From Treponema sp. (GTDB lineage: Bacteria > Spirochaetota > Spirochaetia > Treponematales > Treponemataceae), in NCBI GenBank assembly GCA_016296655.1, contig JAEDIW010000078.1, positions 1 through 6,705 on the forward strand: a DNA stretch of 6,705 nt, in the 5' to 3' direction. The translations under genes and the position numbers were made by a program. Below the pieces are notes generated by a model, which was given only the letters and a program-made list of their open reading frames with translations, was not told the DNA's origin and made no database searches. Of this stretch, positions 1 to 5,899 are shown one piece after another. Every line of letters begins with the position of its first letter. The stretch's first letter is position 1.

Positions 1-40
1 CAAAAAACTTATTAACTGCAAAAATTTTTTCAAAGTCCAT
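1..40 (-). CDS. 5' end of a minus-strand gene running off the left edge
   Basis: Thirteen codons are visible, reading MDFEKIFAVNKFF, and the frame continues past the window edge. The ATG at 40 is preceded by an AAGGA-type ribosome binding site with about 8 bases of spacing, in AT-rich DNA lying downstream of a plausible promoter at 136-166. Too little protein is visible to name a family. The call rests on the start context and open frame alone, so it is only moderately sure. Confidence 0.45.
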   Translation of the reverse strand, partial: MDFEKIFAVNKFF

Positions 41-82
41 TATGTTTTCCTTTTTGTTGTATCGCTACTCGAAAACGGAAGG

Positions 83-109
83 TCATTTTATTATTTGAAG
101 TAATCTCAT
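83..109 (-). CDS. possible 8-codon leader ORF (MRLLQIIK)
   Basis: A GGAGG at 116-120 lies exactly 6 bases before an ATG at 109, and the frame stops at TGA after eight codons. The stop is 42 bases upstream of the start of the gene at 40. The Shine-Dalgarno sequence here is better than the one of that gene. It could be a translated leader peptide that affects the downstream gene, or a remnant start. The peptide has no run of one amino acid that would suggest classical attenuation, and no terminator-like hairpin lies between it and the gene. Confidence 0.3.
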   Translation of the reverse strand: MRLLQIIK

Positions 110-135
110 GTTATACCTCCATTTCCAGTTTAAGT

Positions 136-166
136 ATTATAACTTATTCGACTTTTACCCTGTAAA
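136..166 (-). promoter_or_regulatory. sigma70-type promoter for the leader ORF and left-edge gene
   Basis: On the minus strand a perfect TATAAT (136-141) follows TTTACA (161-166, five of six to consensus) with a long 19-base spacer. Transcription would begin about 20 bases before the leader ORF ATG. A second TATAAT at 171-176 lacks a good -35 partner and could be an alternative. Confidence 0.45.
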
Positions 167-343
167 GAAGATTATACCCAGACTTTTAAATATTAGCCCA
201 TCATACGAACTGGAATTGGATTTCTTGTTGCGAAAGTGATTTTACGATTTTGAATAATTAAGTTTATCCGGCCACGTATTATAAGATAGGGCAAATTTTC
301 TGAACGTCAAATAAAATCAACCGAATTTACGGACATAGCCAAA
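167..343. other. intergenic stretch without a recognisable gene
   Basis: This AT-rich DNA lies between the tRNA terminator and the promoter of the left-edge gene. On the minus strand there are TATAAT boxes at 171-176 and 278-283. The second has a TTGACG upstream, but 21 bases away, which is too far for a standard promoter. I see no long hairpin, repeat or start codon with a ribosome binding site. Confidence 0.4.
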
Positions 344-392
344 TAAAAAAAAACGAATGTTTCAGCAGGTTTCGCTTAAAACATTCGTTTTT
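344..392 (-). terminator. Rho-independent terminator of tRNA-Val
   Basis: A perfect 14-bp inverted repeat (349-362 with 379-392) forms a hairpin that starts four bases after the tRNA 3' end. On the minus strand it runs into a tract of nine T. The stem core is ACGAATGTTT; the 16-base loop holds an AGC/GCT pair that could extend it. The base TGTTTCAGCA at 358-367 recurs in the palindromes near 4400 and 6680. Confidence 0.85.
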
Positions 393-396
393 ACAG

Positions 397-470
397 TGGA
401 CGATGAGGGGATCGAACCCCCGACATTCTGGGTGTAAACCAGACGCTCGTACCAGCTGAGCTAATCGTCC
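397..470 (-). tRNA. tRNA-Val, anticodon TAC
   Basis: The minus strand folds into a complete cloverleaf of 74 bases. The acceptor stem is GGACGAT paired with ATCGTCC, with discriminator A at 397. The D arm is GCTC/GAGC. The anticodon stem TCTGG/CCAGA encloses the loop TTTACAC, placing TAC at positions 34-36, which reads GTA valine codons. The T arm is GGGGG-TTCGATC-CCCTC with the conserved TTCGA. CCA is not encoded (CTG follows the discriminator), so it must be added after transcription. It stands alone with its own promoter and terminator. Confidence 0.97.
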
Positions 471-484
471 GTCGTTATGAATAC

Positions 485-513
485 ATACTATCTGAAATGA
501 AAAATTGTGTCAA
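485..513 (-). promoter_or_regulatory. tRNA-Val promoter
   Basis: On the minus strand a perfect TTGACA (508-513) and TAGTAT (485-490, four of six to consensus) are separated by the optimal 17 bases. The -10 box ends 14 bases before the tRNA 5' end, giving a short 5' leader of about 7 bases for RNase P to remove. Confidence 0.75.
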
Positions 514-631
514 TAGCCCAAACCTAAATATTTAAAAAAAAATGATTTTTTTTCAGAAGTGTTGTTTAACCGATTGATTAAAAAAGCTTTATGTGAATGT
601 TTGCATCACTTTCCTAAAATTTTGTTTTTGG

Positions 632-660
632 AAAAAAAAGCCCCTGATTTTCTCAGGGGT
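632..660 (-). terminator. Rho-independent terminator of the ComFB-family gene
   Basis: CCCCTGA (641-647) and TCAGGGG (653-659) form a GC-rich 7-bp stem with a 5-base loop. On the minus strand it is followed by eight T after a GC. It lies 23 bases past the stop codon of the gene ending at 683, so it ends that transcript as a single-gene unit. Confidence 0.9.
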
Positions 661-682
661 TGAAAGACTTGCAGGAGTTGGT

Positions 683-1393
683 TTACTCCATTGGATTTTC
701 TATATCCGTTGAAAACAGGAACAAATCCTGAATTTTATATGAATAGGTTGAATTCAAAGTTGATTTTTCTGAAATTTCAGCTGTAATTGGAATTGTAAAG
801 CTGTAATGAATTTCTTCGTAACCTGGAGCAGAAATTTCAAGGGTAAAGTCAAAATTTCTGGAGTCGCCTACAGCTTCTGCCTCTATTGATTTTATCCAGA
901 ATGAATATGTGCCCTTTGTTGTTTTGTAAGTTTTGCATGGGTTTGGCCATGTCTGATCCTGCATGGCAACATTTTCACCTTTGCGTTTCAATGTTATGGA
1001 AGCTCCTTCCAGCGGCTCAAATGTAAGTCCGTCAAACACAGCTCCTGTAAAAATCGGAAAGTTGTAAATCGGGGTGTTGAACTTGGAGTCAGAAGTCTTT
1101 TTTGCAATGTGGTTTGGCCTCTGTACAGAATTTACAGTGCGGATTCCTTCAAGACCTATTGCATCAATGTCGGCAAGAATCTGTCCGTCTTTTAAGTGTT
1201 CTGAAGAATAGACTACTCCACGACCAGAAACAACATATTTTGTTGGAATGCGGTTCAGGACATAACTTACAGCATCCATGCGGCAGTTTTCGCAGTCACA
1301 GCGGAACCACGGAGGATTTATTTCTTTTATCTGGTCGTTAAGATGGTTTATTCGTTCAATAACGATTTCTTCCATAAGATTATGTACATGCAT
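683..1393 (-). CDS. ComFB-family protein with C-terminal beta-rich (carboxypeptidase-regulatory-like) domain
   Basis: The 236-residue protein begins with a ComFB domain (about residues 1-65). It shows the early helix NLMEEIVIERI, the zinc-type cluster C32-x-C34-xx-C37 followed by RMDAV, and the segment LNRIPTKYVVS. The same CxCxxC then D then LN..P.YV order is found in Bacillus subtilis ComFB. ComFB proteins were first named from a competence operon and have more recently been reported as cyclic-dinucleotide receptors. Residues 110-205 are a separate beta-rich region (GAVFDG.TFEPLEGASITLK ... GTYSFWIK ... FTLEISAPGYEEIHYSF) resembling Ig-like carboxypeptidase-regulatory folds; Bacillus ComFB, at roughly 100 residues, lacks it. 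No signal peptide is present, so it is probably cytoplasmic. Start: ATG at 1393 with AGGAG 9 bases upstream. It is divergent from the lipoprotein/PilZ-like operon and ends at its own terminator. The ComFB assignment is strong; the biological role here is inferred. Confidence 0.88.
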   Translation of the reverse strand: MHVHNLMEEIVIERINHLNDQIKEINPPWFRCDCENCRMDAVSYVLNRIPTKYVVSGRGVVYSSEHLKDGQILADIDAIGLEGIRTVNSVQRPNHIAKKTSDSKFNTPIYNFPIFTGAVFDGLTFEPLEGASITLKRKGENVAMQDQTWPNPCKTYKTTKGTYSFWIKSIEAEAVGDSRNFDFTLEISAPGYEEIHYSFTIPITAEISEKSTLNSTYSYKIQDLFLFSTDIENPME

Positions 1394-1584
1394 CTTAGAA
1401 AACTCCTGTATATCTCAATTTTTTTATCAGAAACATTTGCAGCAAGACTCTGCCGGGAAATTTCTACATTTACGGCAAAACAATACTGCTACACTTTATA
1501 AGTATAAGTTGATTATGGACGAAAAACAAGTTTTGAATGAAAACTCTTTGATTTTTTTAAGGAAATTTTGCTAAGGTTTTCCAG

Positions 1585-1613
1585 TTGTTGATTTTTTTTT
1601 GGTATGCTATATT
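1585..1613 (+). promoter_or_regulatory. candidate promoter of the lipoprotein/PilZ-like operon
   Basis: TTGTTG (1585-1590) and TATATT (1608-1613) are spaced by 17 bases. Transcription would start about 7 bases later, at or beside the ATG at 1620, where no Shine-Dalgarno sequence is visible. If correct, the first gene is read from a leaderless or nearly leaderless mRNA. The rest of the 226-base divergent spacer (1394-1619) holds no other convincing promoter. Confidence 0.4.
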
Positions 1614-1619
1614 TTTCCT

Positions 1620-2252
1620 ATGAAAATTTATTTTTCATTCTGCGCTTTTTTGTTTTTTGCAGTTTTTTCAATATGTTCCTGCAGGAAAAAAGTTGAATTC
1701 AGTGAAAATTCTTCCATAAAAGAGAGTCTGCTTTCTTCTTTTTCAGAAAAAAAGTTTGACTGGACGGATGATGTCTGGGAAGTGAGTGAAAAAACTGTAA
1801 ATAATGTAAAAATTCCTTCAGGCCTTCAGCTGACTCCAGAACTTTTTGCAGCCTCCCTTGAAAAACAGAAAGAATTGATTTTTCCATACATTGAAGGTTT
1901 TGGCAGCCTTGATGTTTCGGACTTGAACAGTGAAGCTTCTTCTGTGATAAAAGATTTCTGTTCGAATTTTTGTGCAGGACTTCAGCTTGAACAGTTTGTA
2001 GAGGAAAAATCAATTGAAACGCTGGTCTTTTTCTGCTCGGATGTGAAAGATTTTTTTGATTCGCATAAAAAAATTAATAGAGATGTTTTTACAGATTTTA
2101 TTTACGGAAAACCATTTATAAGCGATAATAGTTTTCAGGTTCCAGTTAGCTTTTGGAATGAAAGTGTCCGGCTTACAGTTTTTGTTTATTTGAATCAGGA
2201 GTCAGACTGGAAGATAAACCAAATTCAGATAAAAAAATGGCAGGTGAAGTAA
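1620..2252 (+). CDS. putative lipoprotein of unknown function
   Basis: The 210-residue product starts with a basic residue, a hydrophobic stretch (residues 3-18) and I-C-S-C with the likely lipidated cysteine at 21, followed by charged RKK. This is a relaxed lipobox of the kind spirochaetes use. The mature part is mostly helical and acidic in the middle (LTPELFAASLEKQKELIFPY; VIKDFCSNFC) and ends in strands (FQVPVSFW...VRLTVFVYLN) that could belong to an NTF2-like fold; that is only an impression. I do not recognise the family. An in-frame TTG at 1599 would add seven residues before the signal peptide, so the ATG at 1620 is preferred. Its stop is one base before the next gene, so the two are co-transcribed and probably translationally coupled. 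Confidence 0.82.
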   Translation: MKIYFSFCAFLFFAVFSICSCRKKVEFSENSSIKESLLSSFSEKKFDWTDDVWEVSEKTVNNVKIPSGLQLTPELFAASLEKQKELIFPYIEGFGSLDVSDLNSEASSVIKDFCSNFCAGLQLEQFVEEKSIETLVFFCSDVKDFFDSHKKINRDVFTDFIYGKPFISDNSFQVPVSFWNESVRLTVFVYLNQESDWKINQIQIKKWQVK

Positions 2253-2253
2253 A

Positions 2254-3174
2254 ATGCAGCATAAACTTTCGGGAATCGAACGAGAACTGGTTTTGAAGTA
2301 TTTGCAGGATGCCAATGTTCCTGTAACTGTAACTCTACTTGAGTCCTTGCCAGAAACGGGGCTTCATTCTCCGTCTTCTGCAGTTTTTCCTGTTGCTCTT
2401 GCCAGCGAAAAAATGACAGTGCTGAATCAGGGAATAATTCTGCTGAAAAATCCAGGTCAGGCAGTGGCCTCCTTTGCGGGAAAAGATGTTCGCGTTGAAT
2501 TTTATTTTAACAGGGTGGGGCTGTGTTTTATCACAAAGATGACTCACTTTTCATCGGATCTTGCCCTTGTGATTCCTGAAGAAATTTCAAGAATTGATGA
2601 AACTCCTGTTCAGAAAACGAATGCTTTTTCTGCAGATATTTTTTATGGAAACTCTTCAAGTGATGAAGTTGTGATAAACTGTCCTGCGGCCACTGGTTAC
2701 AGACTTTTTTCAAAGCCCGTGTGGAAAGACATTCCTGTTGAAGAAGGTCAGGTTGCAAAGTCGTATCTTGAAAAGATTGTTGCAGATGCAAGAGCAAGAG
2801 ATGTTTTGGGAAATGGAATTCAACTGATTCCTGTATGCCGTTTTCTTGCCAGCGGTAGTGGAGGAATCAAGGCTTTGCAAGGAAGAGCTGAAAATCCTGA
2901 AGTTTTGTATGTGAACCATGAATGCATTGTTTTCGCGCAGAAGTCCGAAAAATTTGCTTTTAAGCCAGGAATCGAATTTAATTTAAAGCTTTACTTTCCT
3001 GTTGAATTAAAGACTGCCGGCATGTTCCGGGAAGTTTTTACAGAGTGTTGTGTTCAGTCAGTTTATTCAGATGATAAAAACGAAAAAACTTGCGCAGTGT
3101 GCAGTTTTGTTTCTATGAAAGAAGAAGATATTCGCTTTGTATATGAAATGACTACAAAAAATCTTTTTATCTAA
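2254..3174 (+). CDS. PilZ-like protein, atypical (possible c-di-GMP effector)
   Basis: The 306-residue soluble protein has two beta-rich halves. Residues 45-112 (alternating strands, then VRVEFYFNRVGLCFITKM and LALVIPEEISRID) resemble the N-terminal YcgR/PilZN-type barrel. Residues 185-306 (IQLIPVCRFLA; VLYVNHECIVFAQ; GIEFNLKLYFPVEL; CSFVSMKEEDIRFVYEMTTKNLF) resemble the strand order and closing helix of a PilZ domain. The classical RxxxR and [D/N]xSxxG c-di-GMP motifs are not evident, so ligand binding is doubtful. The start has AGGTGA (2242-2247) 6 bases upstream, lying inside the end of the lipoprotein gene. No clear terminator is visible before the convergent gene ending at 3243. That this is a real gene is near certain; the PilZ assignment is about even odds. 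Confidence 0.8.
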   Translation: MQHKLSGIERELVLKYLQDANVPVTVTLLESLPETGLHSPSSAVFPVALASEKMTVLNQGIILLKNPGQAVASFAGKDVRVEFYFNRVGLCFITKMTHFSSDLALVIPEEISRIDETPVQKTNAFSADIFYGNSSSDEVVINCPAATGYRLFSKPVWKDIPVEEGQVAKSYLEKIVADARARDVLGNGIQLIPVCRFLASGSGGIKALQGRAENPEVLYVNHECIVFAQKSEKFAFKPGIEFNLKLYFPVELKTAGMFREVFTECCVQSVYSDDKNEKTCAVCSFVSMKEEDIRFVYEMTTKNLFI

Positions 3175-3242
3175 AACATAAAACATCGGAATCAAAGCTT
3201 TTTGTGCAGCCGTACCTTGAGTCGACGGATTTCTATAAAAAT

Positions 3243-4373
3243 CTAGATTGTGGTGTCGCTGCCTTCTGTTTCTTCGGTAGTGTCACTTTCATCAACGGGA
3301 GAAAGCTGTTTCTTTGTTTCGCCTGGAACATTACCCAAAAAGATTGCGATTGGATGCAGAAATGAAACATTTTCGCAAATGATTTTTACTATTACTGTGG
3401 TTGGAACTGCCAGCAGAAAACCTGAAAATCCCCAGATGCCGCCCCAGATGGACAGGCTTACAAGAATCATGAACGGAGAAAGCCCCAGATTTGAACCTGT
3501 AATCCTAGGTTCCAGAATGTTGCCCAGTGTAAACTGCGTTATTGCAATTATGAGTGTAACAATAACGATACTGGAAATATCTGGATAAAACTGAATTATT
3601 GAAAAAACGATTGTAAACAGCGAAGAAATGATGGAACCGAAGGTCGGAATAAAATTCAGGATAAATGCCAGAAATCCCCATACAACAGGAAATTCCAACC
3701 CTGTTAGAAATGTTCCTGTTCCGATAATGATTCCTGTTGCAAGTGAAATGATGAACTTTATAGAAATGAATTGAGTAACTTCCTGAATTATATTGTTCAA
3801 GGCTTTTGAAACGCGGCCTTTTACTTTCTGTGTTGAAAAAGCATAGGAAAGTTTGTCTTGAAAACTGTTCATTTCGCTTACAAGAAAAAGAATGAGCAGC
3901 ATTATCGTAAAAAGTGTTTTTCCAGTGTTGATTGTGCCGCTTGTAATGGCAATCAATGCCGACTGTACGGCTCCCCGAACACCTAACTGATTCCAAAGGT
4001 TTTCAAAAAGTGAATTTGTTTCGTTAAATGGCAATTTAAAGGCTTTTGCAAATATCTGGTAAATGGCCATGAGCCTGTTTTCATACCGTGGATAAAGCGT
4101 AACGATTGTACTGAGACTGGAAACCAGCATATTGCCGATTGTGAAAATCAGGCTTAATGAAATGCCCAGAATGGCAATTGCCGAAACTATCCATGGAATG
4201 TGCAGCGATTTTTTCAGTTTTTGCAGTACAGGCAGCATAACCAGTGACAGAAGTATTGCAAACATTACCGGCACGATGATTTTTGCTGCCAGCTTTAAAA
4301 TTACGCCGGAGGCTATTATGCAGATAAATAACAAAAGGTAGAAGTTTGCCTTAAGATAACTATCTTTTTTCAT
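3243..4373 (-). CDS. AI-2E family transporter (PerM/TqsA/YdiK type)
   Basis: The 376-residue integral membrane protein carries about eight hydrophobic segments: two near the N terminus (residues 12-50), one at 60-87, one at 145-166, then a tight C-terminal bundle (205-335). Family hallmarks are LNFIPTFGS (239-247), LGNILEPRITGSNLGLSP (283-300) and WGGIWGFSGFLLAVP (310-324). Members export small molecules or ions (autoinducer-2 in TqsA, sodium/proton exchange in others); the substrate here cannot be told. The tail from residue 350 is acidic and rich in Asp, Glu and Thr. The ATG at 4373 is chosen because GGGAGG (4378-4383) lies 4 bases before it; an upstream in-frame ATG at 4385 is the end of a palindromic repeat and would put the ribosome site inside the coding region. 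Confidence 0.9.
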   Translation of the reverse strand: MKKDSYLKANFYLLLFICIIASGVILKLAAKIIVPVMFAILLSLVMLPVLQKLKKSLHIPWIVSAIAILGISLSLIFTIGNMLVSSLSTIVTLYPRYENRLMAIYQIFAKAFKLPFNETNSLFENLWNQLGVRGAVQSALIAITSGTINTGKTLFTIMLLILFLVSEMNSFQDKLSYAFSTQKVKGRVSKALNNIIQEVTQFISIKFIISLATGIIIGTGTFLTGLEFPVVWGFLAFILNFIPTFGSIISSLFTIVFSIIQFYPDISSIVIVTLIIAITQFTLGNILEPRITGSNLGLSPFMILVSLSIWGGIWGFSGFLLAVPTTVIVKIICENVSFLHPIAIFLGNVPGETKKQLSPVDESDTTEETEGSDTTI

Positions 4374-4378
4374 AATGC

Positions 4379-4429
4379 CTCCCATAAAAAGTCAAGAAGA
4401 TTGTTTCAGCAATCGATTGACTTTTTATG
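4379..4429. repeat. 51-bp palindromic repeat, copy 1 (hairpin A)
   Basis: This block is identical to 6655-6705. Its core (4383-4429) is a near-palindrome with perfect 13-bp ends (CATAAAAAGTCAA / TTGACTTTTTATG), a 3-by-2 internal loop, a GATTG/CAATC inner stem and a TTTCAG loop. On the minus strand its end, ATGGGAG, supplies the ribosome binding site of the AI-2E gene. The T5 at both ends makes it look like a weak bidirectional terminator. Confidence 0.9.
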
Positions 4430-4456
4430 CCGCTTCGCAATGAAATGAGAAGCGGC
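4429..4456. repeat. inverted repeat (hairpin B)
   Basis: GCCGCTTC (4429-4436) and GAAGCGGC (4449-4456) make a GC-rich 8-bp stem with a 12-base loop. It abuts hairpin A, sharing one base, and has no T tract on either side, so it is not a standard terminator by itself. Confidence 0.75.
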
Positions 4457-4467
4457 AGTTGATAAGG

Positions 4468-4486
4468 AAGTTCGCAACGCGAACTT
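4468..4486. repeat. inverted repeat (hairpin C)
   Basis: AAGTTCGC (4468-4475) and GCGAACTT (4479-4486) form a perfect 8-bp stem with a 3-base loop, readable on both strands. There is no flanking T tract. Confidence 0.75.
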
Positions 4487-4489
4487 GTG

Positions 4490-4528
4490 AATAAAAACTT
4501 TGACGCTATTTCAGGCAAAGTTTTTATT
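4490..4528. repeat. inverted repeat (hairpin D), terminator-like
   Basis: AATAAAAACTTTG (4490-4502) and CAAAGTTTTTATT (4516-4528) form a perfect 13-bp stem with a 13-base loop; GTG/CAC just outside can extend it past one bulged base. Both strands end in T5. It has the same plan as hairpin A: 13-bp ends with the A-run outside and TTTCAG in the loop. It may act as a bidirectional terminator between serS and the AI-2E gene. Confidence 0.75.
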
Positions 4529-4542
4529 ACACCTCCTGTAAG

Positions 4543-4572
4543 GTCATCCCCAAAAATTTTTCTGGAGATGAC
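4543..4572 (-). repeat. inverted repeat (hairpin E) just past serS
   Basis: On the minus-strand RNA, GUCAUCUCC pairs with GGGGAUGAC over 9 bp, including one U-G pair; on the plus strand the same position would be a C-A mismatch, so the fold favours the serS transcript. The loop contains A5T5. No T tract follows, so a processing or stability role fits better than intrinsic termination. It starts 25 bases after the serS stop. Confidence 0.65.
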
Positions 4573-4596
4573 GTGAGTTTATTTTGTCTTTTGCTT

Positions 4597-5892
4597 TTAG
4601 AGATTTCCTGATGCTGATGGTTTTGGGCCAATTTTGTCAAAACCGCATAATGGAACGAGAACTGGAGGAACTGTAATAGAACCGTCTTCATTCTGATAGT
4701 TTTCAAAAATTGCCAGCATTGCACGACCTACAGCGATTGCTGTTCCATTCAGCATGTGAACATATTTGTTTTTGCCGTCATCATCTTTGTAGCGTACATT
4801 CAATCTTCGGCTCTGGTAGTCTGTACAGTTTGAAGTTGATGTTACTTCGCCATATTCACCACCATTGCGGCCAGGCATCCATGCTTCCAAGTCCCATTTA
4901 CGGTAAGCAGGGGCACCCAAATCACCTGTACATGTGTCTACAACATGGAATGGAAGTCCAAGACCTTCGAAAATTTCTTCTTCAATCAGGCGGAGTTTTT
5001 CGTGGATTTTGTCTGAATCTTCCGGCGTACAGTAAACAAACATTTCAACTTTATCAAACTGATGTACGCGGTAAAGACCTTTGCTGAACTGTCCTGCAGC
5101 ACCTGCTTCGCGTCGGAAACAATGTGAAAGTCCGCAGTAGAAAAGAGGCAGCCTGGCCTTTGGCAGAATTTCATTTGAATGGTAACCGCCAAGGGTGATT
5201 TCTGCTGTTGCAACAAGACATGTGCCTTCATCTTCAAGAGAGTATACGTTTGATTCATTGCCACGCGGGTTAAAGCCGATTCCCTTGAGAACTTCTTCGC
5301 GTGCAACATCTGGAGTAATGAACGGTGTAAAGTTGTGTTTTCTCAAGATGTTGAGGGCATACATGATGAGTGCCTGTTCCAGAAAAACAGCTTCATTCTT
5401 TAAATAATAGAATTTTGGTCCAGAAACTTTTGTTCCGCGGTCAAAATCAATGAGGTCAAGCTCTTCTCCCAGCTGAACATGGTCTTTCGGCGGAAAATTG
5501 AATTTTCTTGGAGTTCCGACTTTTTTGACTTCAAGATTTTCTGTGTCCAGTTTTCCAATCGGAACCTGAGGATGGCACATGTTTGGAATTTTACGGGCAG
5601 CTTCGTCAAGCTGTTTTTCGTATTCTTCCAGTTCGCTGTCAACTTTTGAAATTTCTTCTTTGATAGCCTTGCCTTCTGCTATGAGCTTTGTTCTAGTTTC
5701 AGCGTCAAGTTTGCCCTTCATAGCTGCAGCATTTTCGTTGCGTTTCTGCTGAAGGTTCTGTTTTTCTGTAACCAATGCAGTTCTTTTGTCAAAAAGAGTT
5801 ACTACAAGGTCTGGATCTGCCGTCATGTTGCGGTTTTTGATATTTTCTTTTACTGCTTCAAGGTTGTCCTTGATAAATTTATAGTCTAACAT
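4597..5892 (-). CDS. serS: seryl-tRNA synthetase
   Basis: This 431-residue class II enzyme charges tRNA-Ser (and tRNA-Sec where present) with serine in the cytoplasm. Residues 1-105 are the N-terminal coiled-coil arm that grips the long variable arm of the tRNA (EKQNLQQKRNENAAAMK ... EISKVDSELEEYEKQLDEAA). The class II core follows: motif 1 around 171-200, the serine-binding TAE at 229-231, motif 2 FRREAG (259-264) to HQFDKVEMF (277-285), the TSNCTDYQSRR segment (353-363) and motif 3 LNGTAIAVGRAMLAIFENYQ (381-400). Length and order are normal. In motif 2 the usual GRDTRGL reads GQFSKGL, still fully plausible. The ATG at 5892 begins the expected MLDYKFIKDN; AGGAAG lies 14 bases upstream, unusually far. 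Confidence 0.97.
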   Translation of the reverse strand: MLDYKFIKDNLEAVKENIKNRNMTADPDLVVTLFDKRTALVTEKQNLQQKRNENAAAMKGKLDAETRTKLIAEGKAIKEEISKVDSELEEYEKQLDEAARKIPNMCHPQVPIGKLDTENLEVKKVGTPRKFNFPPKDHVQLGEELDLIDFDRGTKVSGPKFYYLKNEAVFLEQALIMYALNILRKHNFTPFITPDVAREEVLKGIGFNPRGNESNVYSLEDEGTCLVATAEITLGGYHSNEILPKARLPLFYCGLSHCFRREAGAAGQFSKGLYRVHQFDKVEMFVYCTPEDSDKIHEKLRLIEEEIFEGLGLPFHVVDTCTGDLGAPAYRKWDLEAWMPGRNGGEYGEVTSTSNCTDYQSRRLNVRYKDDDGKNKYVHMLNGTAIAVGRAMLAIFENYQNEDGSITVPPVLVPLCGFDKIGPKPSASGNL

Positions 5893-5899
5893 GATTTAT

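Noticed and set aside
534..553. A9-TGA-T8 run as a terminator hairpin
   Set aside because: It is a pure A/T stem with no gene ending nearby; more likely an A-tract in AT-rich spacer DNA.
1440..1456. Sigma54-like site (GG ... TTGC) upstream of the ComFB gene on the minus strand
   Set aside because: The GG and GC elements are 9 bases apart instead of the required 10, and no activator site is recognisable.
1484..1500. Sigma28-like TAAA ... GCCG pattern before the ComFB gene
   Set aside because: The spacing is about 18 bases instead of 15 and the GCCG element is incomplete.
1599..1619. TTG start adding seven residues to the lipoprotein
   Set aside because: It would place uncharged residues before a normal signal peptide, and no ribosome site precedes it.
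3175..3242. Bidirectional terminator between the convergent PilZ-like and AI-2E genes
   Set aside because: Only a 4-bp CCGT/ACGG stem without a proper T tract is visible.
4374..4385. Upstream start for the AI-2E gene at 4385 (MGGI)
   Set aside because: That ATG is the end of the palindromic repeat, and the only good ribosome site lies between it and the ATG at 4373.
4527..4724. 65-codon minus-strand ORF overlapping the serS 3' end
   Set aside because: It lies out of frame inside serS and has no ribosome site; the coding signal belongs to serS.
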